Source: Paremcibacter congregatus (GTDB taxonomy: Bacteria; Pseudomonadota; Alphaproteobacteria; Sphingomonadales; Emcibacteraceae). From it: a stretch of DNA of 64,000 nt. The stretch lies in NCBI RefSeq assembly GCF_006385135.1, contig NZ_CP041025.1:1023501-1087500 (forward strand), written 5' to 3'. How positions within the stretch are numbered: the stretch's first letter is position 1; each line of letters starts with the position of its first letter. This document shows, piece after piece, positions 1 to 7,621 of this stretch. A program made the position numbers and the translations under genes. Below the pieces are notes generated by a model. That model saw only the letters and a list, made by a program, of their open reading frames with translations, ran no database searches and was not told where the DNA came from.

Positions 1-700
1 CCAGCCTACCCGCGCCGCGGCGAGGCCGTAGATCTTGGAGAAAGTGCGGGTGACGATGGTGTTTTCCAGACCATTGTTCACCAGATCAAAACCGGCGTCA
101 TAATCATCCTGATCGACATATTCTGCATAGGCCGCATCCAGCACCAGCAAAATATCATTGCGCAGGCCAGCCCGCAGACGCAGGATCTCGCTTTTCGACA
201 GATAGGTGCCGGTGGGGTTGTTGGGGTTGGCAAGGTTGACGATCTTGGTTTTACCGGTCTGGGCCGCCAGAATGGCATCAACGTTGGCGGTAAAGTTGTC
301 TTCCGGCACAACAACGGGGGTAGCGCCTACCGCATGGGTGGCGATGGGATACGCCAGGAAGCCATACTGACAGAAAATAATCTCGTCGCCGTCTGTGGCA
401 TAGCCCTTGGCGAGCAGGTGCAGCAGCTCTTCCGAACCGTTGGAGCAGATGATCTGATCCGGGTCAATGTTATGGACATCACCAATAGCGGCGCGGAGCG
501 CTGTACAGGCGGGGTCCGGATAAAGCTGCATGCCGCTGTCGGCCGCAGTTTTGACCGCGTCGATGGCCGCCGGGCTCGGGCCCATCGGGCTTTCGTTGGA
601 TGCAAGTTTAATAACGGTGTCAAATCCTTCGATCTTGGCATCGCCCGCCTTATACGGGGTGATGTTCAGGACGCCTTTACGGGGCAGAATTTTGGCCATA
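1..700 (-). CDS. hisC: HisC-family PLP aminotransferase (3' part missing)
   Basis: This is a class I/II PLP aminotransferase of the histidinol-phosphate aminotransferase family, and the C-terminal part lies outside the window. The frame starts at an ATG at 700 and stays open to base 1, giving about 233 residues. It shows an N-terminal PY(K)AG segment, the LASNESPMGPSP substrate loop, the NPNNPTGT motif, a D-A-AY PLP-ring contact, and near the cut edge TFSKIYGLA, whose Lys should form the PLP Schiff base. It sits 29 nt downstream of the indolepyruvate oxidoreductase on the same strand. By context it could be the aromatic aminotransferase that feeds aryl-pyruvates to that enzyme rather than the dedicated histidine enzyme; the two activities cannot be separated by eye. 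Confidence 0.9.
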
Positions 701-729
701 GTGTGGTCCTCTAATTTTATATTAGTTTC

Positions 730-3700
730 TTATGCAACTTCTTTATGCTTATCCCGAGAATGATATTCTTGCAAGAGAAGAGCAGATTTTTGAGTCGCCA
801 ATTCAACTGATTTCTCTTTGACATGGCCGTAACCTCTTATGTCTTCAGGGATTTCAGAAAGTGCAATGGCGCTGGATAATTTTTCAGAAGTCAGACTGTC
901 AGCGAAAATAGCCATGAGGTCTTCATAGTCACTGATCAGTCGACGCTCCATTTTACGTTCTTCTGTGCGGCCAAAGACATCAAATGCCGTACCGCGCAGG
1001 CCACGCAGACGGGCGACGACCTTCAACGCCTTATGCATCCAGCCACCAAATTCCATCTTGCGCAGATGGCCCTTGCTGTCCTTGGGGGCGATCAGGGGCG
1101 GCGCCATATGGAAATGGATTTTGAAATCCCCTTCGAACTGCTGGTTTAAACGCCGTTCAAAATCGCCGTTGGTATAAAGCCGCGCCACTTCGTATTCGTC
1201 CTTTATGGCGAGCAATTTGAAGTAATTTCTGGCGACGGCCTTGGTAAGGGTATGGTCAGAGCCACCGATCTTGTCTTCCAGGGCGCGAATGGTCTCGACT
1301 GTAGAGAGATATTTATTCGCCAGTGCCTGGTCCTGATATTCTTTCAGGAAAGTGGCGCGGTAATTGACGATATCTTCCAGTTCTGTGAAGGGGGCATCCT
1401 GCGACAGAGGGTGGGGCAGGGCCTGTTCGATCATTTTGACGTCATGAGCGGCAATCCGGCCCCAGCTGAAGCTTTGCTTGTTGGAATCAATGGCAACACC
1501 ATTGAGTTCAATTGCCCGGTAGATGGCATCAAGGCTGAGGGGCACCGTGCCCTGTTGCCAGGCGTAGCCGAACAGGAACATGTTGGTGGCGATGCTGTCG
1601 CCCATCAGGGCCGTCGCCAGCCGGGTGGCGTCGACGGTGTTCAGGGCGTCTTCCCCGACCACGCGGCGGATGTTGCGGGTGATCAGGTCATCATGAATAT
1701 CCGCATCGCGGTTGAGGGTGAACTGCGCCGTCTGGATTTTCTGGGTGTTGAGAATGACGCTGGATTTCTTTTCCTGCAGGGTGCGCAGGGATTCCGGGCT
1801 GCCGGCGACAACCATGTCGCAGCCGAGCAGCAGGTCGGCTTCGCCGGTGCCGATGCGCACCGCCTTGATATCGTCAGCATGGGGTGCAAGACGCAGGTAG
1901 CTGATCACAGACCCGCCCTTTTGCGCAAAACCGGTGAAATCAAGCACGGTGGCACCTTTGCCTTCCAGGTGGGCCGCCATGACCATGATCTGACCAATGG
2001 TGACAATACCTGTACCACCGATACCGGTGACCATGATGTCATAGCCCTGATCCATAGCCGGAAGGGTCGGCATGGGGACCTGATCCAGGAAGCTGTCGGA
2101 ACTGGTTTTGGCACCCTTTTTAACGCTGCCGCCGTGGACGGTGACGAAGGACGGGCAGAAGCCATTGATGCAGCTGTAATCTTTGTTACAACTTGACTGA
2201 TCAATCATGCGTTTGCGGCCAAGTTCGGTTTCCTGCGGCATGATCGACACGCAGTTGGAGGCGACCGAACAATCGCCGCAACCTTCACAGACCGCCTGGT
2301 TGATAAAGGCGCGTTTCGGCGGATCGGGAAATTGTTTTTTCTTGCGGCGGCGGCGTTTTTCAGAGGCGCAGGTCTGATCGTAAATCAGGGCGGAAACGCC
2401 TTTTACCTCGCGCAGCTTGCGCTGGACATCATCCAGTTCATCGCGGTGATGAATGGTGACGCCGGGGGCAAAATGGGTCACACCTTTGTATTTTTCCGGC
2501 TCATCCGTTACCACATAGATCGCACGCACCCCCTCATTATGCAATTGACGGCTGATCTGGTCGGGCAGCAGGGTACCTTCCAGCGGTTGCCCGCCGGTCA
2601 TGGCGATGGCATCGTTGTATAGAATTTTATAGGTGATGTTGACCTTGGCCGCGACCGCCTGACGGATGGCGAGCAGGCCGGAATGATAATAGGTGCCATC
2701 ACCGAGATTCTGGAAGATATGGCCTTCATGGGTGAACTGGCTCTGGCCAATCCAGTTGACGCCTTCGCCGCCCATCTGGGTCAGTTGCCCGGAATTACGG
2801 TCCATGCCATTGGCCATGAAGTGACAGCCGATACCCAGCATGGCGCGGCTGCCGTCGGGAACCTTGGTCGAGGTGTTATGGGGACAGCCGGAACAGAAGT
2901 AAGGCGTGCGGAAATCTTTATGTTCAAAGGTTTTAAGGCTGTCGATTTTTTCCACAACAGCGTTGTTCAGCTGATCGAGCGTATGATTAAGACCAATTCC
3001 CTGCAGGTACGGGGTCAGGGCGGCGAGCACGTCTTCCGGCGATATTTCGCCTACGGGGTTCAGCATCTGTGTACCGTCTTCGCGTTTTTTTCCGACGATG
3101 ACCGGCCGGTTTTCGGCAGGCATATTATAGAAAAGATCGCGGATTTGCCGTTCGACGAAGCTGCGTTTTTCCTCGACCACGACAATACGGTCAAATTGGC
3201 GACAGAAGGCAGTGACGCCTTCTGGTTCGATGGGCCAGGTCAGGCCAATCTTGAAGATTGAAAGACCGGCCTTCTCTGCCGTGTCCTTGTCAATGCCCGC
3301 CTTGGCGAGGGCTTCCATCAGGTCGAGATAGGCCTTGCCGCAGGTGACAATACCGAGCGGTTTCCTGGCGCCGCCCGCCGGTTTGTCGCCGTCCCAGATC
3401 ACCTGATCAAGGGGGTTGGCGCGGGCAAAGGCGTGCACGGCTTTCAGTTTGTGATCGATCAGGCGACCTTCGATTTGCGGGAAAGGATCGGGCCAGCGGT
3501 AATGCAGGGCGTTTTTGTCATATCCTTCATGAGGCGGAAAAACAAAGCTGTCGTTCACCAGATCCATATTGACCGTGGCGGCGCTTTCCACCACTTCGCT
3601 GACGGCGATAAAGCCGGACCAGCAGCCGCTGTAGCGGCTGAGGGCAAAGCCATAGAGACCAAAATTGAGGTAATCCAGAAGATTGGACGGGGCCAGCACC

Positions 3701-4239
3701 GGCATCATCCAGGATTCCATCAGCTGTTCGCTTTGATGGTTCATGCTGCTGGACACCGCCCCGTGGTCATCACCGGCAACGACCAATACGCCACCGTGGG
3801 GGGATGCCCCGAAGCTGTTGGCATGTTTCAGGGCGTCACTGGCCCTGTCGGCGCCGGGACCCTTGCCGTACCAGATGCCGAAAACACCATCATAATCTGC
3901 ATGACCGGATGTTTCCACCTGTTGCGAGCCCAACACCGCCGTGGCGGCGAGCTCTTCGTTGATGCCGGGGGTGAAAGTAATATTGTGCTCTTTCAGCGTC
4001 GCGCCGCAGGTCCAGAGTTCCCGATCATAATTGCCAAGGGGAGAACCGCGGTAGCCGGAAATGAAACCGGCGGTGTTGAGGCCGGCCTTTTTATCGGCCT
4101 CGGCCTGCAGCAGGGGAATGCGCACCAGCGCCTGTGTCCCGGTCAGGAAAATTTGCCCGGAGGTCCGTTTATAGCGGTCATCCAGTTGGTAATCGTCAAG
4201 CGTAACAGGCTGCGCCTGCTGGGGTGCGGAGTTGGTCAT
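730..4239 (-). CDS. Indolepyruvate ferredoxin oxidoreductase, fused alpha/beta
   Basis: The protein is about 1169 residues, the length of the single-chain proteobacterial enzyme in which the IorA- and IorB-type halves are fused. It oxidatively decarboxylates aryl-pyruvates (indolepyruvate, phenylpyruvate) to acyl-CoA with TPP and Fe-S clusters. Visible features are the N-terminal pyruvate-oxidoreductase domain (FISGYRGSPLGNYD), a CSGCPHNTS motif in the TPP half near residue 450, a cysteine-rich segment near residue 650 (CEGCGDC, then further Cys ending in CPSF), and a C-terminal gamma-type domain with VTGIGGTGIVTIGQ. I chose the ATG at 4239, which has AGGG upstream; an in-frame ATG at 4278 would add 13 residues. 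HisC follows, and an Lrp/AsnC regulator is divergent, which fits amino-acid-controlled aromatic amino acid catabolism. Confidence 0.93.
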   Translation of the reverse strand: MTNSAPQQAQPVTLDDYQLDDRYKRTSGQIFLTGTQALVRIPLLQAEADKKAGLNTAGFISGYRGSPLGNYDRELWTCGATLKEHNITFTPGINEELAATAVLGSQQVETSGHADYDGVFGIWYGKGPGADRASDALKHANSFGASPHGGVLVVAGDDHGAVSSSMNHQSEQLMESWMMPVLAPSNLLDYLNFGLYGFALSRYSGCWSGFIAVSEVVESAATVNMDLVNDSFVFPPHEGYDKNALHYRWPDPFPQIEGRLIDHKLKAVHAFARANPLDQVIWDGDKPAGGARKPLGIVTCGKAYLDLMEALAKAGIDKDTAEKAGLSIFKIGLTWPIEPEGVTAFCRQFDRIVVVEEKRSFVERQIRDLFYNMPAENRPVIVGKKREDGTQMLNPVGEISPEDVLAALTPYLQGIGLNHTLDQLNNAVVEKIDSLKTFEHKDFRTPYFCSGCPHNTSTKVPDGSRAMLGIGCHFMANGMDRNSGQLTQMGGEGVNWIGQSQFTHEGHIFQNLGDGTYYHSGLLAIRQAVAAKVNITYKILYNDAIAMTGGQPLEGTLLPDQISRQLHNEGVRAIYVVTDEPEKYKGVTHFAPGVTIHHRDELDDVQRKLREVKGVSALIYDQTCASEKRRRRKKKQFPDPPKRAFINQAVCEGCGDCSVASNCVSIMPQETELGRKRMIDQSSCNKDYSCINGFCPSFVTVHGGSVKKGAKTSSDSFLDQVPMPTLPAMDQGYDIMVTGIGGTGIVTIGQIMVMAAHLEGKGATVLDFTGFAQKGGSVISYLRLAPHADDIKAVRIGTGEADLLLGCDMVVAGSPESLRTLQEKKSSVILNTQKIQTAQFTLNRDADIHDDLITRNIRRVVGEDALNTVDATRLATALMGDSIATNMFLFGYAWQQGTVPLSLDAIYRAIELNGVAIDSNKQSFSWGRIAAHDVKMIEQALPHPLSQDAPFTELEDIVNYRATFLKEYQDQALANKYLSTVETIRALEDKIGGSDHTLTKAVARNYFKLLAIKDEYEVARLYTNGDFERRLNQQFEGDFKIHFHMAPPLIAPKDSKGHLRKMEFGGWMHKALKVVARLRGLRGTAFDVFGRTEERKMERRLISDYEDLMAIFADSLTSEKLSSAIALSEIPEDIRGYGHVKEKSVELATQKSALLLQEYHSRDKHKEVA

Positions 4240-4314
4240 CGCGTAAGCCCTATAGTATATGCCATAATTATTCTGCATTCCACCAATGCAGATGTTTTTG
4301 AAGCTGGAAACATA

Positions 4315-4336
4315 ATACCTCTAATAATAAGGGTAT
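4315..4336. promoter_or_regulatory. Possible Lrp-type operator in divergent intergenic region
   Basis: The 139-bp gap between the ferredoxin oxidoreductase and the Lrp/AsnC gene is A/T-rich. It contains ATACC and GGTAT arms separated by an A/T-rich spacer of 12 bases, roughly the geometry of feast/famine regulator sites. No clean sigma-70 promoter was identified for either gene, so this is only a candidate. Confidence 0.3.
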
Positions 4337-4417
4337 GTCCTTGCGATTTTGTGTGAAATATGCCAAGAAGTGAGCAAGTTATTTTAATTTTATGTAATAT
4401 ATTAGAAGGATTGTTCT

Positions 4418-4903
4418 TTGGCGAAACTGGATAGCATAGATTTCAATATACTCAGGGAACTGCAGGAGAATGGCCGCCTGTCGAACCATGATCTGGCGAA
4501 ACGGGTCGGTTTGTCGCCGTCCCCCTGCTGGCGGCGGGCCAAGCGGTTGGAGGATGAAGGCATCATTGACCATTATGCCGCGATTCTCAATGCGGAGAAG
4601 GCGGGTTTTCACCTGATCGCCTTTGCCCATGTGATGCTGGAGAAACATCAGATGGAAATGCTCGAACAGTTTGACGAGGCGATCTGCCAGCGGCCGGAAG
4701 TACTGGAATATTATTCGATGAGCGGAGATTATGATTTCCTGATGAAAGTCACCACCCGCAATATCAAGGAATATGAGGACTTCCAGACCGGTTTCCTGAT
4801 GCGGCTGCCGGTGGTGCGCTCGGTCAGCACCAGTTTTGTGCTGAAACAGAAGAAACATACGACAAGACTGCCCCTGCGCCTGCTGGAAAGCCCAGAGAAA
4901 TAA
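4418..4903 (+). CDS. Lrp/AsnC family transcriptional regulator
   Basis: A 161-residue feast/famine regulator. Residues about 5-55 form the AsnC-type helix-turn-helix (LDSIDFNILRELQENGR, then LSNHDLAKRVGLSPSPCWRR), and about 65-150 form the RAM ligand-binding and oligomerisation domain with GDYDFLMKV. The start is TTG at 4418, chosen because AGAAGGA lies seven bases upstream. It is divergent from the indolepyruvate ferredoxin oxidoreductase-hisC pair, so the likely role is amino-acid-responsive control of that pair and of itself. This is family knowledge plus position; no effector can be read from the sequence. Confidence 0.93.
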   Translation: MAKLDSIDFNILRELQENGRLSNHDLAKRVGLSPSPCWRRAKRLEDEGIIDHYAAILNAEKAGFHLIAFAHVMLEKHQMEMLEQFDEAICQRPEVLEYYSMSGDYDFLMKVTTRNIKEYEDFQTGFLMRLPVVRSVSTSFVLKQKKHTTRLPLRLLESPEK

Positions 4904-4913
4904 TTGTGGGGTA

Positions 4914-4950
4914 ATCACCAAAGAAGCCGGGACTTCTTTGGTGATATTTT
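4914..4950 (+). terminator. Rho-independent terminator after the Lrp gene
   Basis: A perfect 13-bp stem (ATCACCAAAGAAG paired with CTTCTTTGGTGAT) with a six-base loop CCGGGA is followed by ATTTT. It begins 10 nt after the lrp stop codon. Confidence 0.8.
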
Positions 4951-5084
4951 AAGGCGATCAGGGGCTGGTCACGGCTTGGGTCTCATCGTTGGCGGGTTGT
5001 GAGGTGAAGCCTCCTTACCACCCACGTGGGTCGCTAAAGCCGACAGCCTATCCTGATCCTACTTGTTGGTTTTTCCCGGCAAGC

Positions 5085-5807
5085 TTAAGTCACCTGAGGC
5101 GATATCCATGACATTGACCACGCAGAGGAGGGGGCATGGACACTCTGGTTAATCCGTAACCCTGCCGTGACCCCGTCAAAGCTTGCCTCTTCGACAATCC
5201 CGATGCTGTCAAAAGGGACATGGACTTCAACCGTATCGCCGTTAAAGCTGGGGCTCCAGCCAGGGCTGTCGAGCAGGAGAGGCAGGCCAGGCCAGGTTTT
5301 TGGCAATCGGGGTGTTTGACCTTGGGGAATATCGACAACGCCGAGCGCCCCCTTGCCGCATTGGTCATTGGGCTGAAGCACCACCCAATGGCTGTGCCAC
5401 AGATTGCCGTCATTGGCCCTATTACCGTCGCCATTTTCATCAAACAAGGGGGTGTCATCAAAATCCGGATGGGCGGTCACCGCCAAGGCCAGAATGCCGG
5501 CATCCTTCTCAAATCCAACGTCGTAACTATTGATCGAAGTCGGCCAGACATAAGAGAATACGTCGCTGCCCGCCAGTTGACCGGTGGCGGTCGGCGTGCT
5601 GGCCCCGGCTTTGCCGGATACCGCCATGTGAAATGTTGCCACCTTTCCTGTGGTGGAGATCTTGGTATGGATGATGTCAAAAGGCGTCAGAACGGCCGCG
5701 CTTTCAGCGGACTTAAGGCCATCACTATGGTGATCATGGGCGAGAACGGGGAGCGACACACTCGCTAACAAGGCCACTGCGGCGATGGTTACCGGATCAT
5801 GCCGCAC
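5085..5807 (-). CDS. Secreted His-rich protein of unknown function
   Basis: A 240-residue protein with a clear Sec signal peptide (hydrophobic core ending VLA at residue 23). Cleavage there would leave a mature N terminus HDHHS, with His at positions 1, 3 and 4. The rest has no family I recognise: it looks beta-rich, with Thr/Ser/Gly-rich stretches, a DENGDG acidic loop, a WHSHWVV segment and only one visible Cys. It overlaps the upstream CPVC thioredoxin-like gene by 11 nt and should be co-transcribed with it. A free N terminus with His at position 3 is the arrangement of an ATCUN copper/nickel site, so a periplasmic metal-related role is possible but unproven. The MarR-family divergent regulator and the redox partner fit a stress or metal response. 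Confidence 0.75.
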   Translation of the reverse strand: MRHDPVTIAAVALLASVSLPVLAHDHHSDGLKSAESAAVLTPFDIIHTKISTTGKVATFHMAVSGKAGASTPTATGQLAGSDVFSYVWPTSINSYDVGFEKDAGILALAVTAHPDFDDTPLFDENGDGNRANDGNLWHSHWVVLQPNDQCGKGALGVVDIPQGQTPRLPKTWPGLPLLLDSPGWSPSFNGDTVEVHVPFDSIGIVEEASFDGVTAGLRINQSVHAPSSAWSMSWISPQVT

Positions 5808-6042
5808 CCCCTTTCAGGTCGGCAAGGGACGCCCCGAAATTGATATGAAACACCGTATTGTTCACGACCAGAGCCGGTACGGACAGCACTCCGGCCTGTT
5901 CAGCGTCCGCGAATTTTGCGGCATCTTGCCCCAAATGAACCACGTGAATGTCAAAACGGCTTCGGTCGAGGGTTTCCAGCAACTGTTGTTCCGCGCTGAC
6001 ACAAACCGGGCAACCGGCATGATAGAAAAATGCTTTCGTCAT
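5797..6042 (-). CDS. Glutaredoxin/thioredoxin-like protein with CPVC motif
   Basis: A small 81-residue thioredoxin-fold protein. It begins MTKAFFYHAG followed directly by the active-site C-P-V-C (Cys11 and Cys14), and has the cis-proline region VPALVVNN. It has no signal peptide, so it should act in the cytoplasm. The ATG at 6042 is chosen because AGGAGA lies ten bases upstream; a TTG three codons earlier is too close to that site. It is the first gene of a two-gene operon with the secreted His-rich protein (11-nt overlap). Its promoter overlaps that of the divergent MarR regulator. Confidence 0.85.
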   Translation of the reverse strand: MTKAFFYHAGCPVCVSAEQQLLETLDRSRFDIHVVHLGQDAAKFADAEQAGVLSVPALVVNNTVFHINFGASLADLKGGAA

Positions 6043-6073
6043 TATATTCAAGTCTCCTGGATAAGGTTAAGTA

Positions 6074-6088
6074 GTATTGATTCGATAC
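6074..6088. promoter_or_regulatory. Operator 1, MarR candidate site
   Basis: GTATTGATTCGATAC is an imperfect palindrome that covers the expected transcription start of the leftward CPVC operon. It matches a second copy at 6123-6137 in 12 of 15 positions. The placement suggests repression by the adjacent MarR protein. Confidence 0.6.
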
Positions 6089-6089
6089 C

Positions 6090-6118
6090 AATGTATGTGA
6101 GGACTTTACGCTTGTCAA
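6090..6118 (-). promoter_or_regulatory. Sigma-70-type promoter of the CPVC/His-rich operon
   Basis: On the minus strand TTGACA (6118-6113) is followed by exactly 17 bases and TACATT (6095-6090). The -35 box overlaps the -35 box of the rightward MarR promoter. Confidence 0.7.
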
Positions 6119-6140
6119 TATGGTATTTAGTCGATACTAT
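6112..6140 (+). promoter_or_regulatory. Sigma-70-type promoter of the MarR gene
   Basis: TTGTCA (6112-6117), a 17-bp spacer, then TACTAT (6135-6140). The predicted start falls at about 6147, at or next to the MarR ATG, so the transcript may be leaderless. The spacer contains the second operator copy. Confidence 0.65.
6123..6137. promoter_or_regulatory. Operator 2, MarR candidate site
   Basis: GTATTTAGTCGATAC lies between the -35 and -10 of the MarR promoter, 49 bp centre to centre from operator 1. Occupancy here would block RNA polymerase, which suggests autorepression. Confidence 0.6.
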
Positions 6141-6147
6141 TGAGATC

Positions 6148-6747
6148 ATGAAAACAAATCGCATTTATCATTATCTGGAACGTATGGGAGAACTGCTCAA
6201 GGTCAGCGCCCGTCACGCCGGCGCGGACCACGGGCTGCAGCCGGTTCATCTTGAGGTCTTGCGCTATCTGTCTGTGTGTAATCGATATTCAGATACACCG
6301 ATGGCGGTGACAGAATACCTGGGGCAGACCAAGGGGACCGTGTCGCAAACCATAAAAATTCTTGAGAAAAAAGAACTCGTCCGCAAGGAAGCGGATCAAA
6401 ATGACAAACGAATGACGCATTTGAAGGTCACCAAACAAGGCCGTGATTTCATCGACGCAAATCTGCCCACGGATATGTTTGTGACCGCCTGTCAAAATTT
6501 GTCAGAGACGCAGCAAGCCGAAATCGATGCCGCGCTTGATTTGCTGCTGACGACGATGATCAGGTCCAATCATATGAAATCTTTCGGGGTGTGCAGTTCT
6601 TGTCAGTTCAATCTGAAACGGGGGGAGGGCGCGTATTTTTGCGATCTGGTCAAGGCGCCCTTGACGCGGGATGATACCAAACTTATCTGCAGGGAACATG
6701 ACGCCGGAGATAGGGACGCTCAAGGAAATCTAAGGAGACTGAAATGA
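6148..6747 (+). CDS. MarR family regulator with C-terminal Cys cluster
   Basis: A 199-residue protein. Residues about 35-110 form the MarR winged helix (MAVTEYLGQTKGTVSQTIK recognition region, wing with KEADQNDKRM). A C-terminal extension carries Cys149, Cys152, Cys165, Cys181 and His184, i.e. C-x2-C-x12-C-x15-C-x2-H, which could bind a metal or Fe-S cluster or act as a redox switch. The ATG at 6148 is chosen because it starts the homologous region and lies directly at the predicted transcription start; the frame stays open far upstream, but that would read through the promoter and operators. It is divergent from the CPVC/His-rich operon and most likely controls it and itself. Confidence 0.88.
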   Translation: MKTNRIYHYLERMGELLKVSARHAGADHGLQPVHLEVLRYLSVCNRYSDTPMAVTEYLGQTKGTVSQTIKILEKKELVRKEADQNDKRMTHLKVTKQGRDFIDANLPTDMFVTACQNLSETQQAEIDAALDLLLTTMIRSNHMKSFGVCSSCQFNLKRGEGAYFCDLVKAPLTRDDTKLICREHDAGDRDAQGNLRRLK

Positions 6748-6797
6748 CAATGGTTTTGTTGGTTTTAAAGTATGGTGATGATCATGCTCACAGGTGA
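6744..6797 (+). CDS. Possible 17-residue coupling peptide
   Basis: An ATG overlapping the MarR stop (ATGA) has an excellent ribosome site, AAGGAGA, five bases upstream. It reads 17 codons (begins MTMVLLVLKYG) and ends inside the start of the following GFA gene, in another frame. It could deliver ribosomes to the GFA start, or be the remnant of an older gene start. There is no other evidence of function. Confidence 0.25.
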   Translation: MTMVLLVLKYGDDHAHR

Positions 6798-7194
6798 ATG
6801 TTTTTGTGGCGCGATCACCTATCAAATTGATGGTAAAGTCCGCGATGCCCGATCCTGTCATTGTTCACGATGTCGCAAGGTATTCAGCGCACAGGCTTCC
6901 GCCTACGCTCTGGTTGACAAGAATGAATTTACCTGGCTCACCGGGCAGGAGAAGCTCACCTCCTATATGGGGGAACACGGCTTCGGTTTCCAGTTCTGCA
7001 CTCACTGTGGCTCGACTTTATGTGGCGTGTATCGGGGGGATATTCATGGCATCACGCTCGGTTGTTTGAATGAGGACCCTGAAATTGAGATCGGTTACCA
7101 TCTTTATGTCGGGTCCAGAGCCACCTGGGAAGCCCTGCCTGCAAGCGGCAAGTTATATGAGGAAGGCCAAACAGAAAACGAAGTGGCCAAATGA
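6772..7194 (+). CDS. GFA family (CENP-V/GFA domain) zinc protein
   Basis: A 140-residue protein of the glutathione-dependent formaldehyde-activating (GFA) fold. It has the usual zinc Cys pairs: CFC near residue 10, CHCSRC near residue 32 and FCTHC near residue 75. GFA family members have been linked to S-hydroxymethylglutathione formation, but most have no proven substrate. The start is uncertain: ATGs at 6772, 6778 and 6784 are in frame, and none has a strong ribosome site of its own. It follows the MarR gene by 24 nt and may belong to the same transcript. Two further GFA paralogues lie at 22.6-23.4 kb. Confidence 0.88.
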   Translation: MVMIMLTGECFCGAITYQIDGKVRDARSCHCSRCRKVFSAQASAYALVDKNEFTWLTGQEKLTSYMGEHGFGFQFCTHCGSTLCGVYRGDIHGITLGCLNEDPEIEIGYHLYVGSRATWEALPASGKLYEEGQTENEVAK

Positions 7195-7347
7195 CGGGGA
7201 GGCATGCGGGCCTTGCCAAGTCCCGACCGCTGTGCTTATCGAGTAGCAACAGTGACGCTGCCGCTTATTATCCGCCGTCACTACCCGATCAAGTCAGGTA
7301 ATGACGGGGTGGGGGGAAGCTGTGGAGCGGAGTATTTTCACTCTCTA

Positions 7348-7581
7348 TCACTTCTTCAGTCGTACCCCTGTGCCGCCGCCGTTTTCGGGGATGAATTCGA
7401 TGCCTGCAGTTTCAAGCGCTCCTTTTATGGCTTCGAGGTTCACGGGGCGGGGGGTGCGGGCGCCGCGCTCAAAGTCGGCAATGGTTTTCTTTGCTACATT
7501 CGATGCGGCTTCGAGTTCGTCTTGTCTCCAGTCTAGGAGTGAACGTGCCGCACGGCATTGAAGTCTTGAAATCGGCGTCAT
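7348..7581 (-). CDS. XRE-family helix-turn-helix regulator
   Basis: A 77-residue single-domain regulator: the HTH covers residues about 8-60 (CRAARSLLDWRQDELEAAS, then VAKKTIADFERGAR), followed by a short tail with IEFIPENGGGTGVRL. This is a very common alphaproteobacterial small XRE type. Its start codon is five bases from a palindrome that is repeated 36 bp further upstream, so it probably represses itself and may also control the divergent small genes at 7712-8274. Confidence 0.88.
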   Translation of the reverse strand: MTPISRLQCRAARSLLDWRQDELEAASNVAKKTIADFERGARTPRPVNLEAIKGALETAGIEFIPENGGGTGVRLKK

Positions 7582-7585
7582 AAAA

Positions 7586-7602
7586 GTTACATTTCTAATG
7601 TT
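7586..7602. promoter_or_regulatory. Palindrome A upstream of the XRE gene
   Basis: GTTACATTTCTAATGTT holds inverted arms ACATT and AATGT around three bases. It lies immediately upstream of the XRE start codon and resembles palindrome B. Confidence 0.5.
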
Positions 7603-7621
7603 GTTTTGTGAGATGAAATAT

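Noticed and set aside
1252-4356. Several open frames on the plus strand opposite the ferredoxin oxidoreductase
   Set aside because: All are antisense to one intact gene with recognised domains and have no ribosome site or family match.
3433-4356. Alternative start of a plus-strand gene before lrp
   Set aside because: The frame ends before the lrp gene and overlaps the oxidoreductase; it has no motif.
5785-6147. Upstream extension of the MarR frame
   Set aside because: It would read through the divergent promoters and operators and the CPVC gene; the conserved protein begins at 6148.
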